Below the pieces are notes generated by a model. It searched no databases. It was not told the DNA's origin and saw only the letters and a program-made list of their open reading frames with translations. Shown piece by piece: positions 55,165 through 64,000 of a DNA stretch of 64,000 nt. The position numbers and the translations under genes are program-made. Origin of the DNA: Streptococcus sanguinis SK1 = NCTC 7863 (GTDB lineage Bacteria > Bacillota > Bacilli > Lactobacillales > Streptococcaceae); assembly GCF_000194945.1 (NCBI RefSeq), contig NZ_GL878507.1, positions 623,981 through 687,980 on the forward strand, given 5' to 3'. Every line of letters begins with the position of its first letter. Positions within the stretch are counted from its first letter, which is position 1.

Positions 55165-55794
55165 TTAAATTTTCTCTTTACCCTTTCTGCTCAGGAAATA
55201 CAAGGTCAAAAAGATTCCCTCATAAAGCAAAGCAAAAAGAATAAAGGCGTGCATGAAAAATTCTTCTGGCAGAATCCAAATGACTGGATCCTTGGCTGGA
55301 TCAAACATCCAAGTATTGTCTCCGGCAAAAAGAACTTGATGAAAGAGTGTAAAAAAATTGTTAAAACCAATCAGAAAGGCCAGTCCAGCAAAGACAAACG
55401 GCAAGAGACTAATCACCAGAAAAGCCCGTCTGTAGAGACCTAAAAATCCCTTTTTGACTACTTTTTTGATAAAGAAAATCAAAGCAGGCAGAGCAACTAG
55501 AAAAATAGCTTGCGCCAAGTGAAAAAGATACTTGACCGCCTGAAAATGATGCAGACCTGCTGCTGACGAACGAAAATCCGGCATCGCCAGCTTTTGACTA
55601 AAAGGATTGGTCAGGTAATCCATTAAAATATTAAAATTATACTGAATGGTCTTAGCTTTCAGATAAACCTTATCCGGCAAGTTGAAATAAGAAATCTCTA
55701 TTGGGTATAAGAGCCAAGCTAGATAAATGGTTAGTAATATCGCTGCTGCCAGCAAGCACAAAACGCTGGCTGAAAATCTCAACTTATCACGCAT
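55165..55794 (-). CDS. TIGR01906 family integral membrane protein
   Basis: This 209-residue protein has about five hydrophobic segments and a large extracytoplasmic loop between the first and second, matching the size and layout of the TIGR01906 family known in streptococci. Its function is not known. The start overlaps the HAD gene by 8 bp. Confidence 0.82.
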   Translation of the reverse strand: MRDKLRFSASVLCLLAAAILLTIYLAWLLYPIEISYFNLPDKVYLKAKTIQYNFNILMDYLTNPFSQKLAMPDFRSSAAGLHHFQAVKYLFHLAQAIFLVALPALIFFIKKVVKKGFLGLYRRAFLVISLLPFVFAGLAFLIGFNNFFTLFHQVLFAGDNTWMFDPAKDPVIWILPEEFFMHAFILFALLYEGIFLTLYFLSRKGKEKI

Positions 55795-56557
55795 CGAAGT
55801 CCCACTCCGCTAGACTGGACAAGACATGCGTCGGTTGGATCGGCAGATTGGGCACCTCTTCTGGCAAGGTAAAGCCTGTCGTAACCAAGAGCGTCGGAAT
55901 GCCATTATCGATTCCTGCTCGAATATCTGTCAGATAGTTATCACCTACCATGACCACTTCTTCACGCGCCAGTCCTAGATGCTCTATGGCTTTTTCCATG
56001 ATGATGGCATTTGGCTTGCCGATAAAGGTCGGCTCAACCCGAGTGGCTGCTTCCAAGAGGGCATTGATAGCACCCGCTCCTGGCTGCAGACCTCGCTCAG
56101 TCGGAATATTGAGATCAGGATTGGTCCCGATAAAGTGAGCACCCTTTTGAATAGCCAGAGTCGCTATTGTCAGCTTCTCATAGTCCACTTCCCAGTCCAG
56201 ACCCACTACTACATAGTCAGGATTTTCCGTGTCCTCTATATATCCAGCTTCTTCAATGGCATGTTTAAGACCAACATCACCGATAACATAGACTTTCTTG
56301 CCCAGATTTTTCTCCTGCATATAGTCAATGGTAGCTAAAGTAGCTGTGTAAATTGTCTCAAGCGGCGTCTCAATATTGAAATTTTCAGCCAGCATGGTCT
56401 GCACTGCTTCTGGCGTGCGTGTGGTATTATTGGTCACGAAAAGGTAGGGAATCTTACGCTTCTGCAAGTCATGCACAAAAGCTTCACCAGCCGGAATCCG
56501 GCTCTTGCCCTTATAAATCGTCCCGTCTAAATCAATCAAATATCCTTTATAATTCAT
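55787..56557 (-). CDS. HAD superfamily phosphatase, NagD/TIGR01457 type
   Basis: This 256-residue cytoplasmic hydrolase has HAD motif [12 protein letters not shown], motif II VTNNTT, and motif [14 protein letters not shown] preceded by the Lys of FIGKPNA. The NagD group dephosphorylates sugar phosphates or nucleotides; the substrate is uncertain. It is in the run with the thioesterase and the TIGR01906 gene. Confidence 0.92.
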   Translation of the reverse strand: MNYKGYLIDLDGTIYKGKSRIPAGEAFVHDLQKRKIPYLFVTNNTTRTPEAVQTMLAENFNIETPLETIYTATLATIDYMQEKNLGKKVYVIGDVGLKHAIEEAGYIEDTENPDYVVVGLDWEVDYEKLTIATLAIQKGAHFIGTNPDLNIPTERGLQPGAGAINALLEAATRVEPTFIGKPNAIIMEKAIEHLGLAREEVVMVGDNYLTDIRAGIDNGIPTLLVTTGFTLPEEVPNLPIQPTHVLSSLAEWDFDA

Positions 56558-56568
56558 TTCTACTCTTG

Positions 56569-57309
56569 CTAATTTTCTTGTTTAAACTCTTGCCAGGTCA
56601 CCAAAGCCTGAGCATTCACTTCACCGTCACTGGAAATTTGGTGATTGCTCTGCAGACCTTCTAGGTCGTAGCTAGAAGCAATCATGCCGCCTGGTCGAAC
56701 TTCCTTGACATACTTGAGATGGACCTTCTTAGGAATATGTTTCGTGAGGAAGTCTGCACCCATGACCTCAAAGATCCAGTCCAAATACTTGCTGTTGTTG
56801 ACATGTCCATTCATATCCAAGTCGTAAAAGCGCACATGGTAGTCCTTGCTGACAGGATTTTCCAAGTCTGGATACTTAGGACCGCGCAGTAATTTCTTGG
56901 AAAACTCTGATTGATATGGTGCCACAATCTCCGGATCAACAGCACGAACCTTGCGGCTATCCCGATCCATAAGGACAAAGGTTGCCATCATCTGAATAAT
57001 GGCCTGACCTGCTTCATCAAAAATCGTGAAGCGACGGTAGCAAAAGAGCCGATTATAAGTTAAGGCTTCTGTTTCGATAGTAATCTCCTCTGCAAATCGT
57101 GGCAAACGTGTCACATCAATATCATAGTCCGTGATAATCCAAACCAGATTATGCTGCTCCAGCATATCCTTATCACTGACACCAAGCTCAATCGACTGCA
57201 TCCCTGATACCTGCAAGGATAGCAGGATGACATCCGGCAGCTTGATATGGCCATTCATATCTGCCATATCAAAAGGAATTTTCATTTTCATTTGATAAGT
57301 TAAGCCCAT
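56569..57309 (-). CDS. Acyl-ACP thioesterase
   Basis: This 246-residue double hot-dog thioesterase releases fatty acids from acyl-ACP. It starts [20 protein letters not shown]. The second domain carries [20 protein letters not shown] with the catalytic Asp/Asn/His region. It lies 3 bp after the hemW-type gene and 11 bp before the HAD gene. Confidence 0.92.
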   Translation of the reverse strand: MGLTYQMKMKIPFDMADMNGHIKLPDVILLSLQVSGMQSIELGVSDKDMLEQHNLVWIITDYDIDVTRLPRFAEEITIETEALTYNRLFCYRRFTIFDEAGQAIIQMMATFVLMDRDSRKVRAVDPEIVAPYQSEFSKKLLRGPKYPDLENPVSKDYHVRFYDLDMNGHVNNSKYLDWIFEVMGADFLTKHIPKKVHLKYVKEVRPGGMIASSYDLEGLQSNHQISSDGEVNAQALVTWQEFKQEN

Positions 57310-57312
57310 GAT

Positions 57313-58443
57313 TTACTCCAATATAAATTTCTCAGCAACCGTATCGCCCAAAAAGAGGCCTTGTTTGGTCATGCGTACGATATCTCTGTCTGGCACTAGC
57401 AAGCCCTGCTCAGTCAGTTCAGCCACAACAGCTCCGTACTGATCTTCAAAGGAAATACCGAATTTTTCCTCAAAACGCTTTTTAGAAACACCTGACTTCT
57501 TCCGCAATCCTAGAAACATCTCTTCTTCCATCTTTTCATTCAGTGTCAGCACTTCTTCCTGCACACGGGCATTGCCCGCTTCCACTGCCTGCAGATAATG
57601 ACGAATCGGTCCATGGTTTTTATAGCGGACACCATTGACATAGCCAGACGCTCCTGCTCCGATACCATAATACTCCGCATTATCCCAGTACATGAGGTTG
57701 TGGCGGCTCTCAAATCCTGGCTTAGAAAAGTTAGAAATCTCATAATGCTCAAAACCCGCCTTTTCCAGCTCAGCTATAATGTAGTCAAACATCTCCGCTT
57801 CCAAGTCTTCCTTGGGTAGAGGCAGCTTCCCTCGCCGCATCCGATTCATGAAGACCGTATGATTTTCCAAAATCAAGCTATACAAACTCATGTGGGGAAT
57901 GCCCAGAGCAATAGCCTTGGCTACATTGATTTTCACATCTTCCATAGTCTGCTTGGGCAGGGCATAAATCAGGTCAATCGAGATATTATCAAAACCTGCT
58001 TTTTTGAGATTGGCAATATTCTCGTAGATGTCCTTTTCTGAGTGACTGCGGCCAATCTGCTTGAGCATGCGGTCATTGAAAGTCTGTACGCCCAACGAAA
58101 CCCGATTGACAGGCGAGTCTTTAAGTACAGCAATCTTCTCCTGATCCAAGTCCCCAGGATTGGCTTCAATAGTCAGCTCTTCTAGATAAGACAAGTCCAG
58201 CTTGTCTGTCAGCTTTTCCAGCAAAAAAGCCAACTGACGCGCCGATAGAGCGGTCGGAGTCCCACCACCGATATAGAGGGTACGGAGCTTTTTGATGTCG
58301 TAAGAATCATACTCCTCAATCAAATGCTCCAGATAACTATCTACCGGCTGATTTTTGATAAAAACCTTGGAAAAATCGCAGTAATAACAAATCTGAGTAC
58401 AAAAAGGAATGTGCACATAAGCAGAAGTAGGTTTGGTTTGCAT
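57313..58443 (-). CDS. hemW: HemW-type radical SAM heme chaperone
   Basis: This 376-residue radical SAM protein has the cluster motif CTQICYYC at about 15-22 (CX3CX2C), GGGTPT and the HemN C-terminal domain. It is often annotated as oxygen-independent coproporphyrinogen oxidase. Streptococci do not make heme, and the CX3CX2C pattern without a fourth adjacent Cys fits HemW, a heme chaperone. Confidence 0.9.
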   Translation of the reverse strand: MQTKPTSAYVHIPFCTQICYYCDFSKVFIKNQPVDSYLEHLIEEYDSYDIKKLRTLYIGGGTPTALSARQLAFLLEKLTDKLDLSYLEELTIEANPGDLDQEKIAVLKDSPVNRVSLGVQTFNDRMLKQIGRSHSEKDIYENIANLKKAGFDNISIDLIYALPKQTMEDVKINVAKAIALGIPHMSLYSLILENHTVFMNRMRRGKLPLPKEDLEAEMFDYIIAELEKAGFEHYEISNFSKPGFESRHNLMYWDNAEYYGIGAGASGYVNGVRYKNHGPIRHYLQAVEAGNARVQEEVLTLNEKMEEEMFLGLRKKSGVSKKRFEEKFGISFEDQYGAVVAELTEQGLLVPDRDIVRMTKQGLFLGDTVAEKFILE

Positions 58444-58559
58444 AGTAAGATTATAACATAAATCACAAAGACAAGCGGGATAAATATTGGATTAATAAGG
58501 TTAAAATCATAATTGCCAAATCCCTGCTTCAAGCTTTAAACATTTTTATTAAGCAAGTA

Positions 58560-59522
58560 TTATTCAGTAATTTTCGATATGAGAAAATCAATCATTTCTT
58601 CTTCTTTGTTGAATTTTTCTTTTTGATACTTGATTAAGCCAGCTTCTTTTAGATTTTCATTCAGATAATACAAATGAATATCTAAAAATCTCTGCAAGGC
58701 ATAACGAAAACAAACTGTTTTATCGATTGGTCTGGAATAATATTTAAAAAAACGATCTAGCATTTCTTCATATTTTGACCTTTCAACTTTCTGCAGGATT
58801 CCCCAAAACAAGGTTCCAATATCCTCTTCAAGCAATGAATATCTGCAATCTCCAAAATCCAATATGACTACTTCCTTTTCGCAAAGCAGCAAATTTTCAT
58901 TATGTAAGTCGTTATGAATAAAAATATTCCCCCTCTCAGATTTCATTGACTTCAAAATTTCTGTGTTCTCTTGAAATATTTTCCACAATGCCTGATAGCC
59001 TGGAATGATTCTTTCAAGCTGAGGATTGTAAGAAAAAGCTCTGAAATGCAAAGAAGAAATCAAGTCGTCATAAAAGGAGACTCTTTCAAATGTCATCAAA
59101 TATCTCTGAGAAAAATTATGTATATTTGCTAATTTTCGAGCAAGTTTTGTCAAATTATAGGAAGAGAAAGTCATTCGTTCACCTCTTAAATAAGGATATT
59201 TCAGAAAAAAGAGAATTCCAGCCTTCACATCCAGCCGATGAATGAACTTCCCATCTGGAAAAGACAGATACCGAAGCGGATTTAACTTGTTCTCGTATAA
59301 AGTATTGACAAAATACACTTCTCTTTCTAGATACGGAAAGACTTGCGAAAAAATTGGCGAACTTTTGGCCAAATAAAGCACACGAACCACCAACTGGCCA
59401 TCAATCAAATAATTTAGATTTTCACTACCTTTTGAGAGCTGAGAAATCTGACAATCATGACCATACCATTTATGAAGATTATTCAAGATAAAATTTTCAT
59501 CCGCAAATTGTTGAAAGAACAT
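58560..59522 (-). CDS. Phosphotransferase of the APH/choline kinase-like family
   Basis: This 320-residue protein has the kinase-like catalytic motif HNDLHNENLLL (about 210) and the metal motif ILDFGDCRYS. This fold phosphorylates small alcohols such as homoserine, choline or aminoglycosides. Which one cannot be told, and no drug resistance is implied. It is A+T-richer than its neighbours and stands alone between hemW and proC, which may mean it was acquired. Confidence 0.8.
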   Translation of the reverse strand: MFFQQFADENFILNNLHKWYGHDCQISQLSKGSENLNYLIDGQLVVRVLYLAKSSPIFSQVFPYLEREVYFVNTLYENKLNPLRYLSFPDGKFIHRLDVKAGILFFLKYPYLRGERMTFSSYNLTKLARKLANIHNFSQRYLMTFERVSFYDDLISSLHFRAFSYNPQLERIIPGYQALWKIFQENTEILKSMKSERGNIFIHNDLHNENLLLCEKEVVILDFGDCRYSLLEEDIGTLFWGILQKVERSKYEEMLDRFFKYYSRPIDKTVCFRYALQRFLDIHLYYLNENLKEAGLIKYQKEKFNKEEEMIDFLISKITE

Positions 59523-59555
59523 AATTCCCCCTCTGATTTGACTACCAACCTATAC

Positions 59556-59586
59556 AAAATCTACCAGCTTAAAACTGGTAGATTTC
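59556..59586 (-). terminator. pro operon terminator
   Basis: AAATCTACCAG pairs perfectly with CTGGTAGATTT around a 7-base loop, just after the proC stop. Confidence 0.92.
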
Positions 59587-59587
59587 T

Positions 59588-60388
59588 TTATTTCCCCAAC
59601 TCCTGCGTCCTCTTGTAGGCAGCTTGAACGGCATCCATGACCGTTCCTCGAAAGGCATTTTCTTCCAGACTGGCTACCCCGGCGATGGTCGAACCGGCCG
59701 GACTGCAGACCTGGTCTTTGAGCTGAGCCGGATGTTGCCCACTGACCTGACTTAGCTTGGCAGCGCCTAAGAGAGTTTGATTGGCTAGTTCAAGCGATAT
59801 ATCGCGACTGAGTCCTGCTCGGACACCAGCGTCCGCTAAGGCCTCTATAAATAGATAGACGAAAGCTGGTCCACAGCCAGCAAGAGCTGTAGCCGCATCT
59901 AACTGTTTTTCCTCTAGTTTTACTAAAAGGCCAGCTGAAGACAGAAGCTCACGCAACAAGTCTTCATCCGCTTGATTCGCCTGCTGAGATAAGCTATAGG
60001 TAATAACACCCTCACCTACAGCTACCGGTGTATTAGGCATCATCCGAATCCAACGATGGTGGCTAGGTGTCAATTTTTCTAATAGCTCCAAGCTCAGACC
60101 CGCAGCCATCGAAACCAGCAGAAGAGACTCGCGTTTTTCTAGAATTTCCTGATAATCAGCCAGCAAGTCAGCAAATTGAGCTGGTTTGATTCCCAGAAAA
60201 ATAATTTCTGCCTGAGCAAAAACTTCTGCATTACTAACCGGTTGTCCACCAACTTCCGCAGCAATCTTTTCAGCCTTGTCACGACTGCGATTGGCCAGGA
60301 GTAATTCGCTTCTAAATCTTTCATCTTGGGCAATTAGGCGAGCCAAACTGCCACCCATATTTCCCAAACCGATAAATCCAATGTTCAT
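59588..60388 (-). CDS. proC: Pyrroline-5-carboxylate reductase
   Basis: This is the 266-residue last enzyme of proline synthesis. The Rossmann start is GFIGLGNMGGSLARL. The C-terminal signature has the family sequence DQVCSPAGSTIAGV. It lies 2 bp after proA. Confidence 0.96.
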   Translation of the reverse strand: MNIGFIGLGNMGGSLARLIAQDERFRSELLLANRSRDKAEKIAAEVGGQPVSNAEVFAQAEIIFLGIKPAQFADLLADYQEILEKRESLLLVSMAAGLSLELLEKLTPSHHRWIRMMPNTPVAVGEGVITYSLSQQANQADEDLLRELLSSAGLLVKLEEKQLDAATALAGCGPAFVYLFIEALADAGVRAGLSRDISLELANQTLLGAAKLSQVSGQHPAQLKDQVCSPAGSTIAGVASLEENAFRGTVMDAVQAAYKRTQELGK

Positions 60389-60390
60389 CT

Positions 60391-61653
60391 TTATTTCCTC
60401 ACTTGACCAGTCCCTTGGATGACGTATTTATAGCTGGTCAACTCTTTCAGTCCCATAGGACCTCTGGCATGTAGTTTTTGAGTAGAAATCCCCATTTCGC
60501 AACCAAGGCCAAACTGACCGCCATCTGTAAAGCGGGTTGAAGCATTGACATAAACGGCCGCACTATCGACCTGCTCTGTGAAATAAGCTGCCGCTGAATC
60601 GTTCTCCGTCACAATGGCATCCGAGTGATGGGTGCTGTGAGCCTCAATATGCTCCACCGCTTCTTCCAGCGAAGAAACTAGCTTGACCGCTAAGACATAG
60701 TCCAAAAATTCGGTATCAAAATCTTCCGGTCTAGCTTGCGAGCCTGAGATATACTGAGCCGCTTTCTCATCCAAACGTAATTCAATAGTTTTTTCTTGCG
60801 CAGCAACACGATCAGTCACCAACATCTTCTGCAAACGTGGTAAAAATCTTTCTGCAATCTCTTCATGAACCAGCAGTACCTCCATGGCATTGCAGACAGA
60901 AGGGCGACTGGTCTTGGCATTCTCAATAATCGCCAAAGCCTTGTCTTGATCAGCATCCTTATCTACATAGACATGGACAATTCCAGTACCTGTCTCAATA
61001 ACCGGCACAGTCGCATTTTCCACGACCGCCTGAATCAGTCCAGCACCTCCGCGAGGAATGAGTAAATCCAGATATCCCTTGGCCTTCATCATGGCCTGGG
61101 CGGAAGCCCGACTGGTATCAGAAACCAACTGGATACAATCCGGCGAAATCTTCGTCTGAGCCAAACCTTCTTTCAAAGCTGTGACAATGGCTAGCGCTGT
61201 CTGATAGGCATCCTTGCCGCTTCTGAGGACGACTGCACTACCACTCTTTAGAGCCAGAGCTGCTGCGTCAGAGGTGACGTTAGGCCGGCTTTCGTAGATA
61301 ATCCCAATCACGCCCATAGCCACCCGCTTTTTACTGATGACAAGGCCGTTATCAAGCTCAGTCCTTTCCAAGACTTGCCCTACAGGATCCTCCAAGTCAA
61401 TCAACTGGCGAATGCCCTCTGCCATGGCAGCAATCCGCTCCTCATCCAGATAGAGGCGGTCCAGCATCACATCTGAAATCCTACCTTTAGCCGTGGTCAT
61501 ATCCAATTCATTGGCTGCTAAAATATCCGCACGAGAAAGCCAGAGCTGCTTTGCCATTTCTTCTAAAGCATGGTTTTTCTCAGCAGTTGTGGCTGTATTA
61601 ATCGTCTTCTTGACTTTCTGAACCTTTTCAAAAATCGCTTGTGTTGAGGTCAT
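60391..61653 (-). CDS. proA: Glutamate-5-semialdehyde dehydrogenase
   Basis: This 420-residue enzyme reduces glutamyl phosphate to the semialdehyde with NADPH. The catalytic Cys is in [23 protein letters not shown] and [10 protein letters not shown] follow the family pattern. It lies between proB and proC. Confidence 0.97.
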   Translation of the reverse strand: MTSTQAIFEKVQKVKKTINTATTAEKNHALEEMAKQLWLSRADILAANELDMTTAKGRISDVMLDRLYLDEERIAAMAEGIRQLIDLEDPVGQVLERTELDNGLVISKKRVAMGVIGIIYESRPNVTSDAAALALKSGSAVVLRSGKDAYQTALAIVTALKEGLAQTKISPDCIQLVSDTSRASAQAMMKAKGYLDLLIPRGGAGLIQAVVENATVPVIETGTGIVHVYVDKDADQDKALAIIENAKTSRPSVCNAMEVLLVHEEIAERFLPRLQKMLVTDRVAAQEKTIELRLDEKAAQYISGSQARPEDFDTEFLDYVLAVKLVSSLEEAVEHIEAHSTHHSDAIVTENDSAAAYFTEQVDSAAVYVNASTRFTDGGQFGLGCEMGISTQKLHARGPMGLKELTSYKYVIQGTGQVRK

Positions 61654-61674
61654 AGCTTCTCCTTTCCTCGTCTT

Positions 61675-62784
61675 CTAAAATTCTGCAAATAAATCATTTA
61701 ACTCCGGTGTCAGAGAAATCCAGTCATCCCGATGAATGACAACACCTTTAGGTTTATTTGACTTGAGCATATCTTTAAGAGCAGACTTGCCAAAACGCAC
61801 GCGCCCTTTACCAAGAATAGCTCCACTGCCTTCTTCATAAACCGTCACCGTATCTTGATAGGCAAAGTTACCCGATACAGATACAAGACCAGACACCAAC
61901 AAACTTTTTCCCTTATTTCTGAGAGCATCAGCTGCTCCTTGGTCTACATAGATTTCCCCTTGACTTTTAGCATAGAAAGCAAGCCATTGCTTCTGCGTTT
62001 TTAGACCCTTTTCCTGGGCTAAAAAGAGACTGCCATCCTTGGTTTCCTCCGCTGCTTCAAGCAGAGCATCAGACTTGAGTGAAGAGCAGATATAGACCGG
62101 AACACCAGACATGGTTGCCAGAGTTGCAGCTTTTATCTTTGTCAGCATACCGCCAGTCCCATTGCTCGTTCCTGCACCGCCAGCCATATCAATCAGCTCA
62201 GAGCTAATCTTCTCAATCTTTTCCAGTCGACGAGCATCTGGATTGGTAGAGGGATTGGCCGTGTAGAGTCCATCGACATCTGTCAAAAGCACCAAGAGGT
62301 CCGCCTGAACCATGGCTGCCACCTGAGCACTCAGTGTATCATTATCCCCAACCTTGAGCTCCTCGATGGCCACCGAGTCATTTTCATTGATGATAGGAAT
62401 GGCGCCGCGATTCAGCAAGACAGACAAGGCCTGATGGGCATTTTTGTAACGCCGCTTATCTGCAAAATCATCCTGGGTCAAAAGAATCTGAGCAGATATG
62501 ATTTGTTTCAAAAGAAGATTGGTTGTATATTCCTCCAAAAGCAAACCCTGTCCAACCGCAGCTGAAGCCTGTTTGTCCGCCACCTTGGTCGGTCGCTTTT
62601 TAAAGCCCAGAGAAGAAAAACCTGCGGCAATAGCTCCTGATGAGACCAAGATTAACTCATGTCCCGCCTCGTGCAAGAGCGCCAACTGCCGTGTAATTTC
62701 CTTTACCTTGGCGCGTGACAGACTGCCATCTGCGTTTGTCAATGACGAAGTCCCCACCTTAAATACGATTCGCTTTGCTTTCAT
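61675..62784 (-). CDS. proB: Glutamate 5-kinase
   Basis: This 369-residue enzyme phosphorylates glutamate in the first step of proline synthesis. The N-terminal amino acid kinase domain starts [11 protein letters not shown] and has [12 protein letters not shown]-terminal PUA domain (about 275-360) is present. The ATG at 62784 has AAGGAAAAGG just upstream; a GTG at 62799 is less likely. It is the first gene of proB-proA-proC. Confidence 0.96.
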   Translation of the reverse strand: MKAKRIVFKVGTSSLTNADGSLSRAKVKEITRQLALLHEAGHELILVSSGAIAAGFSSLGFKKRPTKVADKQASAAVGQGLLLEEYTTNLLLKQIISAQILLTQDDFADKRRYKNAHQALSVLLNRGAIPIINENDSVAIEELKVGDNDTLSAQVAAMVQADLLVLLTDVDGLYTANPSTNPDARRLEKIEKISSELIDMAGGAGTSNGTGGMLTKIKAATLATMSGVPVYICSSLKSDALLEAAEETKDGSLFLAQEKGLKTQKQWLAFYAKSQGEIYVDQGAADALRNKGKSLLVSGLVSVSGNFAYQDTVTVYEEGSGAILGKGRVRFGKSALKDMLKSNKPKGVVIHRDDWISLTPELNDLFAEF

Positions 62785-62833
62785 TTCCTTTTCCTTCACT
62801 GCTAGATTGTCTTATTATACCACGATTTACGGA

Positions 62834-62863
62834 AAATAAAAACGACCGCGGTTGAAGCGGCCA
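62834..62863 (-). terminator. Terminator after the rluD-like gene
   Basis: GGCCGC pairs with GCGGTC (one G-T pair) around a 7-base loop and is followed by GTTTTTATTTT on the minus strand. Confidence 0.88.
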
Positions 62864-62899
62864 AAGGAAAATTTGTATTTTAATAATGAATGAACCTGA

Positions 62900-63796
62900 C
62901 TATTCTTGTCGTAGCTTTTCCAAGGTTTCTTGGAAAATAGCTGGTGCTTCAGCCGTAAATTCCAGCACTTCACCAGTTCGAGGATGGGTGAAGCCCAAAG
63001 TTCGCGCGTGCAGAAATTGGCCATGTCCTTTTAAAGTCTTGCGCGGTCCATAGACCTCATCACCAGCTACAGGATGTCCGATGTAGGCCATGTGAACGCG
63101 GATTTGATGAGTCCGTCCCGTTTCCAACTGAAGCTCAACCAAGGTATAGTCACCAAAACGTTCCAAGACTTGGAAACGCGTCAGAGCTGGCTTGCCTTTA
63201 GCCGTCACAGCCTGCTTCTTGCGGTCTTTTTCACTGCGGCCAATAGGAGCCTCAATCACCCCACGGTCATTAGGCAGATTTCCATGAACAATAGCCCAAT
63301 ACTTGCGTAGGGATTTCTTATCCTTGAGCTCATCAGCCAGAGCCACATGGGCTTGGTCATTTTTTGCAATCATGAGAAGCCCTGAAGTGTCCTTGTCAAT
63401 TCGATGAACAATCCCCGGCCGTAGGACTCCGTTGATGCCAGAGAGGTCATTGATGTGGTACATAAGAGCGTTGACTAGTGTGCCGCTGGTATGGCCTGCA
63501 GAAGGATGGACCACCATTCCCTGCGGTTTATTGACGACTGCCACATCCTCATCTTGATAGACGATTTCTAGCGGAATATCCTCTGCCACATACTCAACCA
63601 CTTCCGGCTCAGGCAGCTCATAGGAGATGACATCGCCTTCTTTGACAGCGTATTTGGCTTTTTTGGCTTGTCCATTTACCAAGATCCTGCCGTCCTTGAT
63701 CTGCTCATGAGCCAAACTCCGCGATAGGTCTGTCAGCTCTGCCACCGCTTTGTCCAATCGCTGACTGGCTACTGAAGCCTCAATTCTTACTTCCAT
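62900..63796 (-). CDS. rluD: RluD-family 23S rRNA pseudouridine synthase
   Basis: This 298-residue protein has an N-terminal S4 RNA-binding domain (about 12-60, [14 protein letters not shown]). The catalytic domain has the Asp in [15 protein letters not shown], plus [20 protein letters not shown]. It overlaps the lspA 3' end by 17 bp, the usual order lspA-rluD in streptococci. Confidence 0.95.
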   Translation of the reverse strand: MEVRIEASVASQRLDKAVAELTDLSRSLAHEQIKDGRILVNGQAKKAKYAVKEGDVISYELPEPEVVEYVAEDIPLEIVYQDEDVAVVNKPQGMVVHPSAGHTSGTLVNALMYHINDLSGINGVLRPGIVHRIDKDTSGLLMIAKNDQAHVALADELKDKKSLRKYWAIVHGNLPNDRGVIEAPIGRSEKDRKKQAVTAKGKPALTRFQVLERFGDYTLVELQLETGRTHQIRVHMAYIGHPVAGDEVYGPRKTLKGHGQFLHARTLGFTHPRTGEVLEFTAEAPAIFQETLEKLRQE

Positions 63797-64000
63797 CTTT
63801 TTCTTCCTTCAAAATCATCAGCAGTAAAATAGCTACACCAAAGGTTAGATACATATCTGCCACATTGAAAATAGCAAAATTAATAAAATCTAACTGAAAC
63901 ATGTCCACGACAAAACCTTGGCGTATCCGGTCAATAAAGTTTCCCAAACCACCAGCAATCACCAAGGTCAGCCCAGCCAACATCCACTTTGAGGCGTGGA
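63780..64000 (-). CDS. lspA: Lipoprotein signal peptidase (5' end outside window)
   Basis: This is the C-terminal part of signal peptidase II, which cuts lipoprotein signal peptides at the lipid-bearing Cys. The visible part contains [19 protein letters not shown] (first catalytic Asp region) and [14 protein letters not shown] (second catalytic Asp) and the last TM helix. The frame is open to the end of the window, so the start is beyond it. It is required by the many lipoproteins seen here. Confidence 0.93.
   Translation of the reverse strand, partial: HASKWMLAGLTLVIAGGLGNFIDRIRQGFVVDMFQLDFINFAIFNVADMYLTFGVAILLLMILKEEKDGSKN

Noticed and set aside
58560..59522. Aminoglycoside resistance gene
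   Set aside because: Only the general kinase motifs are shared with APH enzymes; many housekeeping kinases have them and there is no resistance context.

Overview
The window is chromosomal DNA of an oral streptococcus, most probably Streptococcus sanguinis or a close relative. The reasons are the LPXTG/YSIRK surface proteins, the SSURE-repeat (PavB-type) adhesin beside a SaeRS-like two-component system, an M26 IgA1 protease with ten tandem ~20-residue repeats, and the streptococcal gene orders engB-clpX-small ORF-folA and ABC-F-cca-dapB-degV. Almost everything is on the minus strand. I saw no tRNA, rRNA, CRISPR array or intact insertion sequence.

Region 1 (1-8.6 kb) is a redox block. Two tandem flavin reductase genes, the second fused to a PAS-like domain and a Gly/Asp/His tail, face a surface thiol-redox block. 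That block holds two thioredoxin lipoprotein/CcdA pairs, a membrane-anchored MsrA-MsrB fusion, a small methionine-rich lipoprotein and a YesMN-type two-component system. CcdA feeds electrons to the thioredoxin-like lipoproteins, which in turn reduce MsrAB. The methionine-rich lipoprotein could be a sacrificial oxidant sink.

Region 2 (8.6-24.5 kb) is host interaction and export. It carries a SaeRS/TCS08-like regulator pair, its probable target (a three-SSURE PavB-like adhesin with a perfect GTTAA-N6-GTTAA box upstream), a branched-chain amino acid carrier, a GNAT, a heterodimeric ABC exporter and the IgA1 protease.

Region 3 (24.7-35 kb) is accessory DNA on both sides of rplJ-rplL. On one side is a tightly coupled four-gene operon: dynamin-like GTPase, HerA/VirB4-like ATPase, LHH (HNH/Endo VII) nuclease toxin and SUKH immunity protein. 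The toxin has no visible trafficking domain. This is the best candidate for an undescribed system. On the other side are a two-TM orphan protein, a TipC-like lipoprotein, a gene tail and a decayed IS3-type transposase, which look like the wreck of another toxin/immunity locus. The ribosomal genes keep a consensus promoter and an L10 leader.

Region 4 (35-64 kb) is core metabolism and housekeeping: FNT anion channel, S-methylmethionine salvage, a GH73 glucosaminidase, engB-clpX-orf56-folA, thyA, glucokinase, a translationally coupled dapB-cca-ABC-F-STM3941 operon, DegV/DUF1149, the fruRKA operon with promoter and cre site, a CPBP/TIGR01906/HAD/thioesterase/HemW cluster, proBAC, and lspA-rluD, which is cut by the window end.
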